This document shows positions 1-5,108 of a DNA stretch of 6,492 bases, piece by piece (position 1 is the first letter of the stretch; the number at the start of each line of letters is the position of its first letter). The stretch lies in assembly GCA_029879555.1 (NCBI GenBank), contig JAOUQB010000147.1, forward strand, positions 1 through 6,492. The letters run 5' to 3'. The position numbers and the translations under genes are program-made. Source of the DNA: Nitrospirota bacterium. Lineage in GTDB: Bacteria; Nitrospirota; Nitrospiria; Nitrospirales; UBA8639. A model generated the notes under the pieces. The model was not told the origin of the DNA, searched no databases, and worked only from the letters and a program-made list of their open reading frames with translations.

Positions 1-46
1 CTTCATCTAAAACTTCAATATTTTCTTCAGAACCTGTATCTTCCAT
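1..46 (-). CDS. N-terminus of an unidentified acidic protein, cut by the window edge
   Basis: An ATG at 46 on the minus strand opens a reading frame that stays open to the left edge, giving 15 codons (MEDTGSEENIEVLDE). An in-frame TAA lies three codons upstream (53-55), so this ATG is the only conventional start for the frame. The peptide is strongly acidic and probably a disordered N-terminus. A weak AAGG lies about 11 bases upstream, which is rather far for a ribosome site. The fragment is too short to assign to a family, and it could be a chance frame. It would be transcribed away from the tRNA gene. Confidence 0.35.
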   Translation of the reverse strand, partial: MEDTGSEENIEVLDE

Positions 47-235
47 AATAATTTAAGCCTTTATCCGTTCATCATGCGCAAAAAGTGAATTCCAATCCAT
101 GTGCGATAAGAAGGCAAAACCGTGAAGGAGAATACCTGGCAGTTGTAAAAACCGTCAAGAAATTGCCTCCATTGTGAACTTTGGAAGAACCCTATCCTTT
201 TGCTTGATTTTATAGGTAAAATCCTGGTACACACA

Positions 236-263
236 TTGGCCTTTTCTGCACAGTCCTTGTATT
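236..263 (+). promoter_or_regulatory. possible tRNA-Phe promoter
   Basis: TTGGCC (236-241) and TGTATT (258-263) are separated by 16 bases, and each matches 4 of 6 consensus positions. Transcription would start near 270, about 15 bases before the mature tRNA, which is a normal tRNA leader length. The match is weak and this is only the best candidate I found. The rest of 47-284 shows no gene, strong repeat or other convincing signal. Confidence 0.28.
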
Positions 264-284
264 CGGTTTCAGGAAGATTGATGT

Positions 285-360
285 GCCGAGGTAGCTCAGT
301 TGGTAGAGCACAGCCCTGAAAAGGCTGGTGTCCGCAGTTCGATTCTGCGCCTCGGCACCA
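285..360 (+). tRNA. tRNA-Phe (anticodon GAA), CCA encoded
   Basis: The full cloverleaf can be drawn by eye. The acceptor stem is GCCGAGG (285-291) with CCTCGGC (350-356), all seven pairs Watson-Crick. The D stem is GCTC/GAGC and the anticodon stem is CAGCC (311-315) with GGCTG (323-327). The 7-base loop CTGAAAA (316-322) puts anticodon GAA at 318-320, which reads phenylalanine UUC/UUU codons. The T stem CGCAG/CTGCG encloses the loop TTCGATT (338-344). The discriminator is A357, followed by a genomically encoded CCA (358-360). The total of 76 bases is standard. The gene stands alone, with no second tRNA beside it. Confidence 0.97.
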
Positions 361-364
361 TATT

Positions 365-386
365 CGTCTACTGCAGAGACGCATTT
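365..386 (+). terminator. weak candidate terminator after tRNA-Phe
   Basis: CGTCT (365-369) and AGACG (377-381) form a 5-bp stem with a 7-base loop, starting five bases after the CCA end. Only a short TTT follows (384-386). Position and orientation suit termination of the tRNA transcript, but the stem is short and the T-run poor. It could equally be chance. Confidence 0.28.
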
Positions 387-393
387 CCCCTTA

Positions 394-402
394 TGCTATA
401 AT
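394..402 (+). promoter_or_regulatory. extended -10 promoter for the triple-repeat protein
   Basis: The bases TGCTATAAT form a perfect extended -10 element: a TGn motif at 394-396 directly before a consensus TATAAT at 397-402. No good -35 hexamer lies 16-18 bases upstream, which is typical of extended -10 promoters. Transcription would start near 409, giving a leader of about 32 bases to the ATG at 441. A TTG in the same frame at 420 would lie only about 11 bases from that start, which argues against using it. Confidence 0.6.
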
Positions 403-440
403 TTCAACTTGTCTACCGATTGATAGCCTTGGTGAACAAC

Positions 441-1451
441 ATGCGTAGGCTTATCCCATCTCTTTTCTCTACTCGGCTACTCCTTCCCACGCTCTTCGTA
501 GGTCTGGGCTTTTCAATAACTGGAATGTTTAGTTTTCTTCAGGCTGAAGATGCAGTTCAACTCGTATCCGCACAAAAAACTCGAACCATTGTCGCTGATT
601 TTTTAATGGTGGATGGAGGCCTGTATATCGTTCGTGGAGAGCGAGGGGAAATTCAGATCGAAATCACGCCAGAAACGAAACTTTCTGAAAAGTTCACCTT
701 TGGGGACCGAATCAAAGCCGTCCTCTTACCTAACGATGTGGCTCAGAGCATCACCCGAGCTAACCCCAACGAACCGATTGGCATAGCCATCAACGAGGTG
801 CAAGAAACGGCGGCGCCCCCTCCTTCCGCATCGAAAGACGGTCAAAAGCCTAAAGTGGCACCCCCAACGCTGAAACCCCCAACCGTCCAAGTCCCCAAAG
901 TTCGTCTGATTATTGCTGACCTCCTCATGGTCGATGGAAGTTTTTACATCGTCCGAACTGAATACGGGGAAATACAGATTGAAATCACACCAAACACAGA
1001 ATTAAGCGAAAACTTTCAATTTGGCGATAAAATAAAGGCTCGCATCACATCGGCAGACAAAGCGCTTTCTGTCGTTCGTGCTGGGAAAGATGAACCGGCT
1101 GGAATTCAAGATGAGGACGCCCCTTCAGTTGCTGCCACGCCAGCTCCTCCGGTTCCGTCTGCACCTTCAAGCAATTCCACAATTGTGGCAGAACAAAAAT
1201 CACCAGCGGTGCCTATAGAAACACCTCCGTCTACTCGTATTATTGTGGCTGACGTGTTAATGGTCGATGGGGATTTTTACATCGTCCGTGGAGACAGAGG
1301 AGAAATTCGAATCGAAGTCACACCAAAGACAGCCCTGTCTGAATCCTTTAATTTTGGCGATCGAATCAAAGCCGAAGTACTCCCTAACGACAAAGCTCTC
1401 AGCATCGAACGTGCCCATGCCAATGACCCCGTTGGGATAACCACTCCCTAA
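441..1451 (+). CDS. exported protein with three 68-residue OB-like repeat modules
   Basis: The product has 336 residues and I do not recognise a named family. Residues 1-36 look like a Sec signal or anchor: MRR, then a long hydrophobic stretch ending near LQAED. Three modules follow at 48-115, 155-222 and 266-333, each exactly 68 residues long. Each carries ADxLMVDG, YIVR, GEIxIE, the TPxTxLSE-type turn and FGDxIKA, and ends in P-x-GI. Linkers 116-154 and 223-265 are rich in Pro, Ala and Ser. The short alternating beta-strands with a FGD-IKA strand suggest a small beta-barrel (OB or DUF5666-like); this is inference. I chose the ATG at 441 because GGTGA lies five bases upstream and MRR suits a signal peptide. 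TTG at 420 and GTG at 432 are in frame but less likely. The likely location is periplasmic or envelope. The gene stands alone behind its own promoter. Confidence 0.88.
   Translation: MRRLIPSLFSTRLLLPTLFVGLGFSITGMFSFLQAEDAVQLVSAQKTRTIVADFLMVDGGLYIVRGERGEIQIEITPETKLSEKFTFGDRIKAVLLPNDVAQSITRANPNEPIGIAINEVQETAAPPPSASKDGQKPKVAPPTLKPPTVQVPKVRLIIADLLMVDGSFYIVRTEYGEIQIEITPNTELSENFQFGDKIKARITSADKALSVVRAGKDEPAGIQDEDAPSVAATPAPPVPSAPSSNSTIVAEQKSPAVPIETPPSTRIIVADVLMVDGDFYIVRGDRGEIRIEVTPKTALSESFNFGDRIKAEVLPNDKALSIERAHANDPVGITTP
582..1439 (+). repeat. three in-gene copies of a 204-bp coding module
   Basis: The copies lie at 582-785, 903-1106 and 1236-1439. Each encodes 68 residues with no length difference between copies. 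The linkers between them are 39 and 43 residues. Copies 1 and 3 share LPND and the GDRIKA form; copy 2 is the most divergent (GDKIKARITSADK). The codons differ throughout, so the duplication is old and kept by selection on the protein. This is an internal triplication, not a mobile or DNA-level repeat. Confidence 0.9.
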
Positions 1452-1608
1452 CCCCAATATTCCAGAATCCCTCTAGTGAGACAGGAAGAATGTCTACCGA
1501 AGGCGGGGACACGATGTTGAGAGGATGAACGATCCGAATCGACACACGATCCCTAAAAACGGTAGCGAAACATTGAGGCAAAGGGATCGAGTAAGTGCAG
1601 AGAAACTT
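1452..1608. other. convergent intergenic region without a clear terminator
   Basis: The 157 bases lie between two converging stop codons. The best structure is an 8-bp inverted repeat, CGATCCCT (1547-1554) with AGGGATCG (1582-1589), around a 27-base loop. A smaller stem is AGACA (1479-1483) with TGTCT (1491-1495). Neither is followed by a T-run on either strand, so I do not call a Rho-independent terminator. No credible gene lies here. Confidence 0.5.
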
Positions 1609-2388
1609 TTAGATTTCAACCTGGCTGGTTTTGGATTCCTGTTCGACAACCTGTTTGAGGATTTTCCGATATTCCCGAATGCGCTTCACGTAATGCACGG
1701 GTTCCCATCCTCTCGCGTATCGATGCGGAAGACCTTGGTAATATTTTTTTTTGGCCAGGAGAGGAAGTACCTCTTTCATGTCATCCCATCGGCTTGGATC
1801 TTTACCCAAGCGCTGCCCTAGTAATTGCGCATCTCGGACATGCCCAATTCCAACATTGTACGACGCTAGCGCTAACAGCATCCGGTCTGATTGTTGAATG
1901 GTATCAGGAAGGCGTTCAAACAAATGAGAAAGGTAACGAGCCCCACCCGCAATGCTCTTCTTCGGGTCCAATCTGTTTTTTATTCCTAAATCGGCTGCAG
2001 TCGAACGGGTTAACATCATCAATCCACGTACCCCGGTTGGGCTAACCGCACGCCGATTCCATTTGGATTCTTGATAAGACATCGAAGCCAATAAGACCCA
2101 GGGGATTCCAGTTTGTTTTTCAGCTTGCTGAAACTCGTCGCGGTAATGCGGCAATCGTGTGGTGATATGGTTGAGAAAGGTTTGAATTTCATAGGGAGGT
2201 AATTGACTGCCTAGCTTCGCCAACCGGTCCTTGTGTGAAAGCACATTGCTTTCATGATGCGGAATCTCTAAAAGCAATAGGACCCCTCCGATCAAAAGAA
2301 GCACTACTACGAGCTGTTGAAGCAGATATTTCATGCTATTTAAGGCTTTAATGAATTCTTCAGAAGGAATCATGAACTTGGGTTTCAT
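1609..2388 (-). CDS. membrane-anchored lytic transglycosylase, MltF-type catalytic domain
   Basis: The enzyme would cleave the MurNAc-GlcNAc bond in peptidoglycan to give 1,6-anhydro-MurNAc ends, acting in the periplasm. Numbered from the ATG at 2388 (259 residues), a single hydrophobic anchor spans about 23-41. The SLT (lysozyme-like) fold follows: the catalytic-glutamate motif SYQESKWN with E107, then SPTGVRGLMMLT (116-127), the GGARYL segment (148-153), ALASYNVGIGH (173-183) and the C-terminal YARGWEPVHYV. The MltF-like wording of these motifs is recognisable. Bacterial MltF usually also has an N-terminal solute-binding-like domain of about 200 residues, which is absent here. The start is uncertain: ATG 2388 and ATG 2334 (giving MKYLLQQ directly before the anchor) are both possible, and neither has a clear ribosome site. 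The gene converges on the triple-repeat gene. Confidence 0.9.
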   Translation of the reverse strand: MKPKFMIPSEEFIKALNSMKYLLQQLVVVLLLIGGVLLLLEIPHHESNVLSHKDRLAKLGSQLPPYEIQTFLNHITTRLPHYRDEFQQAEKQTGIPWVLLASMSYQESKWNRRAVSPTGVRGLMMLTRSTAADLGIKNRLDPKKSIAGGARYLSHLFERLPDTIQQSDRMLLALASYNVGIGHVRDAQLLGQRLGKDPSRWDDMKEVLPLLAKKKYYQGLPHRYARGWEPVHYVKRIREYRKILKQVVEQESKTSQVEI

Positions 2389-2659
2389 AAGACCATATGA
2401 CAGAAAGAGACCGACGGTTTCGGTAAGTCCAATTCATTATGTTGACACATTAAGCCCATTCAAACAACCCTTTTACAGGGCGTGTTGTGAATTAAGCTCA
2501 AGCAACTCAGCCATTTTTTGCTGAAAATTCAAGGGGTTCACGCAATTCTTACGAAAAAATAGGGCTGGCTCTAATGTGAAACAATTCATCACAAGGCCTC
2601 TTAACCAATATTATCGGATATTCGGTCATGGATATTAAATGGCCAGTTCCTGATGAGAC
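2389..2659. other. intergenic region upstream of the lytic transglycosylase
   Basis: These 271 bases are AT-rich and hold no gene I can support. On the minus strand, CATAAT (2436-2441) matches the -10 consensus at 5 of 6 positions. It would start transcription about 40 bases before the ATG at 2388, but the hexamer 17 bases further upstream (TTTGAA) is poor. ACAAC-CCT and AGGG-TTGT halves near 2465-2490 can form an interrupted hairpin. GGATATT occurs twice near 2613-2640. None of these is strong. Confidence 0.35.
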
Positions 2660-2857
2660 TTAGGTCCCGCCCTTTTGACTGGAAAAGACCGTGGCGTCAC
2701 AGGAAAAGTATTTAATCTGCTTGAGGGGAATAATCGTGACTTCCTTAGGTGTGTCAATTTCTAATATCTCCATATCATCACTGATGGTATGTCGCACCGC
2801 ATCCTTGAATTCAACTTCTTTATTATCTGTAAACACAACTTTCACCCAATATTGCAC
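2660..2857 (-). CDS. small protein of unknown function downstream of proC
   Basis: The product is a 65-residue protein that I do not recognise. It has alternating hydrophobic segments (YWVKVVFTD, VTIIPLKQIKYF), acidic stretches between them and a single cysteine in FSCDATVF. It looks like a small soluble all-beta or alpha/beta fold with no signal peptide or membrane segment. The start is GTG at 2857. It is supported by an AAAGGAG site (2864-2870) placed six bases upstream, the best ribosome site on this strand in the window. The gene follows proC in the same direction after a 66-base gap and may be cotranscribed, and it may also have its own promoter (2906-2934). The ribosome site makes a real gene likely; no function can be inferred. 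Confidence 0.75.
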   Translation of the reverse strand: MQYWVKVVFTDNKEVEFKDAVRHTISDDMEILEIDTPKEVTIIPLKQIKYFSCDATVFSSQKGGT

Positions 2858-2863
2858 CGTGAG

Positions 2864-2870
2864 CTCCTTT
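2864..2870 (-). promoter_or_regulatory. ribosome binding site that sets a GTG start
   Basis: AAAGGAG on the minus strand ends six bases before the GTG at 2857. It fixes the start of the 65-residue protein despite the non-ATG codon, and is the main reason for calling that gene real. Confidence 0.75.
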
Positions 2871-2905
2871 CGATAATATGTCGAACAGTGGTAATCGTCG
2901 CAATC

Positions 2906-2934
2906 AGTATAAAGACAAACAACCTATTGCCCAA
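2906..2934 (-). promoter_or_regulatory. possible internal promoter for the small gene after proC
   Basis: On the minus strand, TTGGGC (2929-2934) and TATACT (2906-2911) are separated by exactly 17 bases. The -10 matches 5 of 6 positions and the -35 matches the TTG core only. The -35 lies over the last codons of proC. Transcription would begin near 2899, leaving a leader of about 42 bases before the GTG at 2857. The same -10 hexamer is used in the proC promoter candidate. Confidence 0.4.
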
Positions 2935-3736
2935 GTTCACGAGAACGATGCGTGGCCGCCTCAATGGCGTCAATAAGGGTCGCTCGCAATCCGCCTTCTT
3001 CCAAACGCTGCAACCCGGCAATGGTGGTTCCACCTGGGGACGTGACCCGATCTTTGAGTATGGCAGGATGCTCACCGGTTTCCTTGACCATTTTTGCTGC
3101 ACCCAAAACCGTTTGCACAGCTAGTATATGCGCGACGTTTCGAGGGAGCCCTACTCGCACACCGCCATCAATGAGCGCTTCAATCGCCAAATATACATAA
3201 GCTGGTCCGCTTCCACTGAGACCGGTGACCGCATCCATTAACGATTCATCGACTACGACAACCTTCCCAACCGCCTCAAAAAGGCTTTGGGCAAGGCTTA
3301 GATGTTCGGAGGAGAGCCCACGGCATGCCGCAAGAGCCGTCACGCCCTCTTGAATGACCGCAGGGGTATTGGGCATAGCCCGCACCAGAGGAATCGCTTG
3401 CCCAATAATCGCCTGAATGCCTTCGAGCGAAATTCCTGCCGCCACAGAAATGACCAATTGTTTTTCAGAAAGACCTGATTGAATTTCTTGTAAGACCCGA
3501 TCCATGACCTGAGGCTTCACGCAGAGGATAATGACATCGGCCCACAAGGCGGCATCAAGGTTGTGCGAGCCAACCTGAAGATGGTACCGATTTTTTAAAC
3601 CCTCTAATCTCGTGGAGGAAATATCCGTGGCCAGGAGGGAGTCCGGTTCAGCAAGTTTGCCTTTGACAAGACCTGCGATCAAGGCTTCCGCCATATTTCC
3701 TGCGCCAAGAAAAGCAATATTGGGGCTGGAGTTCAT
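2924..3736 (-). CDS. proC: pyrroline-5-carboxylate reductase
   Basis: ProC catalyses the last step of proline biosynthesis, the NAD(P)H-dependent reduction of 1-pyrroline-5-carboxylate to L-proline, in the cytoplasm. The 270-residue length is normal. The N-terminal Rossmann nucleotide-binding motif GAGNMAEALIAG is at 11-22, VKPQ at 73-76, VRAMPNTPA at 118-126 and the SGSGPAY segment at 174-180. The family signature DRVTSPGGTTIAGL is at 229-242, followed by the C-terminal dimerisation helices. All expected motifs are intact. The ATG at 3736 starts six residues before the first Rossmann strand, and the next Met (residue 15) would destroy the fold, so the start is secure. There is no Shine-Dalgarno sequence. 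The promoter sits so close that the mRNA is probably leaderless. The 65-residue gene follows downstream, and an exported-protein operon diverges upstream. Confidence 0.97.
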   Translation of the reverse strand: MNSSPNIAFLGAGNMAEALIAGLVKGKLAEPDSLLATDISSTRLEGLKNRYHLQVGSHNLDAALWADVIILCVKPQVMDRVLQEIQSGLSEKQLVISVAAGISLEGIQAIIGQAIPLVRAMPNTPAVIQEGVTALAACRGLSSEHLSLAQSLFEAVGKVVVVDESLMDAVTGLSGSGPAYVYLAIEALIDGGVRVGLPRNVAHILAVQTVLGAAKMVKETGEHPAILKDRVTSPGGTTIAGLQRLEEGGLRATLIDAIEAATHRSRELGQ

Positions 3737-3742
3737 TGCGCG

Positions 3743-3771
3743 AGTATAGCCGGAGCTCTCTATGGGTTCAA
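3743..3771 (-). promoter_or_regulatory. proC promoter predicting a leaderless mRNA
   Basis: On the minus strand, TTGAAC (3766-3771, 4 of 6 matches) and TATACT (3743-3748, 5 of 6) are separated by exactly 17 bases. Only six bases lie between the -10 and the A of the proC ATG (3736), so transcription would start at or within a base or two of that A. The absence of a ribosome site upstream of proC fits this. Confidence 0.6.
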
Positions 3772-3839
3772 CTAAGTTATGAGGAGCACAACAGGAGGGA
3801 AGAAGCCATGATGGGCGGGCAAAGATTCAAGCTCAATTG

Positions 3840-3869
3840 TTGATCACCTCTTACGTGGAGAGGTATATT
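3840..3869 (+). promoter_or_regulatory. promoter of the HEAT-like operon with a dyad in its spacer
   Basis: TTGATC (3840-3845, 4 of 6) and TATATT (3864-3869, 5 of 6) are separated by 18 bases. The spacer holds a perfect 6-bp inverted repeat, ACCTCT (3846-3851) and AGAGGT (3859-3864), around TACGTGG. The repeat starts directly after the -35 and ends on the first base of the -10. A dyad in this place is where MerR-type activators, or a repressor, could bind. Transcription would start near 3876, giving a leader of about 70 bases. Confidence 0.5.
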
Positions 3870-3887
3870 AAAAAGTCTTATTTCAAG

Positions 3888-3902
3888 ATGCATGTCATGC
3901 AT
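3888..3902 (+). promoter_or_regulatory. 15-bp perfect palindrome in the leader, possible operator
   Basis: ATGCATG and CATGCAT flank a single central T (3895), giving a perfect 7-bp dyad. It lies roughly 12-26 bases downstream of the predicted transcription start and about 40 bases before the ATG at 3945. This is a usual position for a repressor site. As RNA it could instead form a 6-bp stem with a 3-base loop. No second copy was noticed elsewhere in the window. Confidence 0.4.
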
Positions 3903-3928
3903 TTGGCATTCCCCACATTCTCCCTCTT

Positions 3929-3936
3929 AAGGAGGT
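3929..3936 (+). promoter_or_regulatory. strong ribosome binding site that sets the start of the first HEAT-like gene
   Basis: AAGGAGGT ends eight bases before the ATG at 3945. It overrules the longer in-frame extension, which reaches upstream to a TTG at 3837 and would overlap the promoter and put about 36 extra residues in front of the signal peptide. Confidence 0.85.
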
Positions 3937-3944
3937 CCTTCCCC

Positions 3945-5075
3945 ATGAAATCTTCTCCTGACCCCCAATCGCTCGCGAATAAAAAAGTGGTAATTCTTGC
4001 CCTGGTACTTGTCAATCTTTGTTTTGGCGTTTCTGTAGCTGACGCGAGAAGAACTCACCTGACGCCCGAACAACAATCACAATTAGCTAAAGCCAATTCA
4101 GTGCTGGTCAAGGTGTTAGCGTTAACGGAAAAAGGGCCTGCCGATTCCGCCCCGTTCATTGAAACGATTACGACTCGGCTGCAAGAACTCAACTATACGG
4201 TGGTCACTGACCCAGCTCAGCCGCATGACATTGAATTTAAAGTGAAATGTGAAGAACGCAAAACCGTAACCGGGACCTCAACCACCGGAGGAGACGTCGA
4301 CCTCTCCGATGCCCCAGATCGCCTCTGGAAAGGGCCAGCTTGTCTTTTAACGTATTTCCTGGAACAGCGCGATCTGGATTGGAAGAAGGAAGTCCGGACG
4401 TCTTTTCAAGATGCCGCGCAAGCCGCGCAAAAAGCCAATGTGGACAATGTTGGTCAATATGCGATGACGCATCTCAATCAACGGCTGGCTGATTACGACT
4501 TCCCTCTCCTACTGTCTGCCGAATGGGGGCAAGTTGATCGCCTCCTCCAACTCTTAGAGGATCCCAAAACCAAGAAGCTTCGCAAGGCCAAGATCTTGTC
4601 CCTTCTGAGCGAGATTCACGCGGAAGAAGCCTTGCCCAAATTAACAAAACTCCTGGAGTCGACTGACTTGCAGGCAGAAACGATTAACGCTCTGGCCGGA
4701 GCTGGAATCGATTCGATTCCGCTATTGATTGATTTTTTTGAAACCAGCAACCAATCTACCATTCGAGCCGAAGCGGCAAAAGCTTTGGGAAATGTGGCCG
4801 CAAAGTCCAGCGACCCCCGTATCATTCCCCCTTTAGTCCGTTATGTTTCGACAATCCTCCCTGGGCTCAAATCATCAGCAGATATTGATTTTCCCCTCTT
4901 AACCGAAGTGGTGTGGGCTATCGGAAAATCTCGATGGGAGGGCTCATTTAAACCGATGGGAAAGTTACAGGAAAAAATCTGGTTAATCTTTGATACTTCG
5001 AAGGAAATGGCAGACCTTCGCGAGGCAACCAGTTGGACCTACAAACAACTAGACCTAGATGGACATGTCAGTTAA
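3945..5075 (+). CDS. exported HEAT-like repeat protein, first of a tandem pair
   Basis: The product has 376 residues. Residues 1-34 form a Sec signal peptide: NKK, a hydrophobic core (VVILALVLVNLCFGV) and an ADA cleavage site before RRTH. The N-terminal domain (about 35-165) contains VKVLALTE, a GD/alpha-beta segment running into KCEE (C102), and DAPDRLWKGPACL (C133). The two cysteines could form a disulfide in the periplasm (inference). From about 185 the protein is alpha-helical, with HEAT-like pairs around 213-240, 244-268, 272-306 and 319-345 (for example STIRAEAAKALGNV), ending in WLIFDTSKEM and a final helix. HEAT arrays usually bind other proteins; no catalytic motif is visible. C26 is not in a lipobox. 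The gene leads an operon, 33 bases before its paralogue, behind promoter 3840-3869. Specific function unknown. Confidence 0.88.
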   Translation: MKSSPDPQSLANKKVVILALVLVNLCFGVSVADARRTHLTPEQQSQLAKANSVLVKVLALTEKGPADSAPFIETITTRLQELNYTVVTDPAQPHDIEFKVKCEERKTVTGTSTTGGDVDLSDAPDRLWKGPACLLTYFLEQRDLDWKKEVRTSFQDAAQAAQKANVDNVGQYAMTHLNQRLADYDFPLLLSAEWGQVDRLLQLLEDPKTKKLRKAKILSLLSEIHAEEALPKLTKLLESTDLQAETINALAGAGIDSIPLLIDFFETSNQSTIRAEAAKALGNVAAKSSDPRIIPPLVRYVSTILPGLKSSADIDFPLLTEVVWAIGKSRWEGSFKPMGKLQEKIWLIFDTSKEMADLREATSWTYKQLDLDGHVS

Positions 5076-5108
5076 CACACGGAAAAAGACACGCTGAGGA
5101 GGTCAAGC

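Noticed and set aside
61..384. A 107-codon minus-strand frame running across the tRNA
   Set aside because: It is the antisense translation of tRNA-Phe and its flanks, a well-known source of spurious predicted proteins. It has no ribosome site and would overlap the tRNA completely.
420..440. An earlier TTG (420) or GTG (432) start for the triple-repeat protein
   Set aside because: TTG 420 would lie about 11 bases from the predicted transcription start with no ribosome site. ATG 441 has GGTGA at good spacing and gives a typical signal peptide start.
1525..1821. A 98-codon plus-strand frame overlapping the end of the transglycosylase gene
   Set aside because: It runs antisense to the conserved C-terminus of the transglycosylase and has no ribosome site or recognisable domain.
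2442..2447. A perfect TTGACA -35 hexamer on the plus strand
   Set aside because: No -10-like hexamer lies 15-19 bases downstream, and no plus-strand gene follows for more than 1 kb.
2613..2640. Two GGATATT direct repeats and nearby AATAT/ATATT symmetry
   Set aside because: They are short, AT-rich and not positioned at any promoter I can support, so chance is likely.
2842..3102. An 86-codon minus-strand frame whose end looks somewhat membrane-like (LFVFILIATITTV)
   Set aside because: Most of it overlaps proC in another frame and has no start signal. The part in the 66-base gap after proC could only start with TTG and would overlap the ribosome site of the next gene. I considered a YggT-like remnant but cannot support it.
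3837..3944. A 36-residue N-terminal extension of the first HEAT-like protein
   Set aside because: It would begin at a TTG within the promoter and has no ribosome site, whereas AAGGAGGT sits eight bases before ATG 3945.
4008..4025. Lipoprotein signal (lipobox) in the first HEAT-like protein at C26
   Set aside because: The residues before the cysteine are VNL, so the required small residue at -1 is missing. The paralogue has no cysteine at that place. An AxA-type cleavage site fits better.
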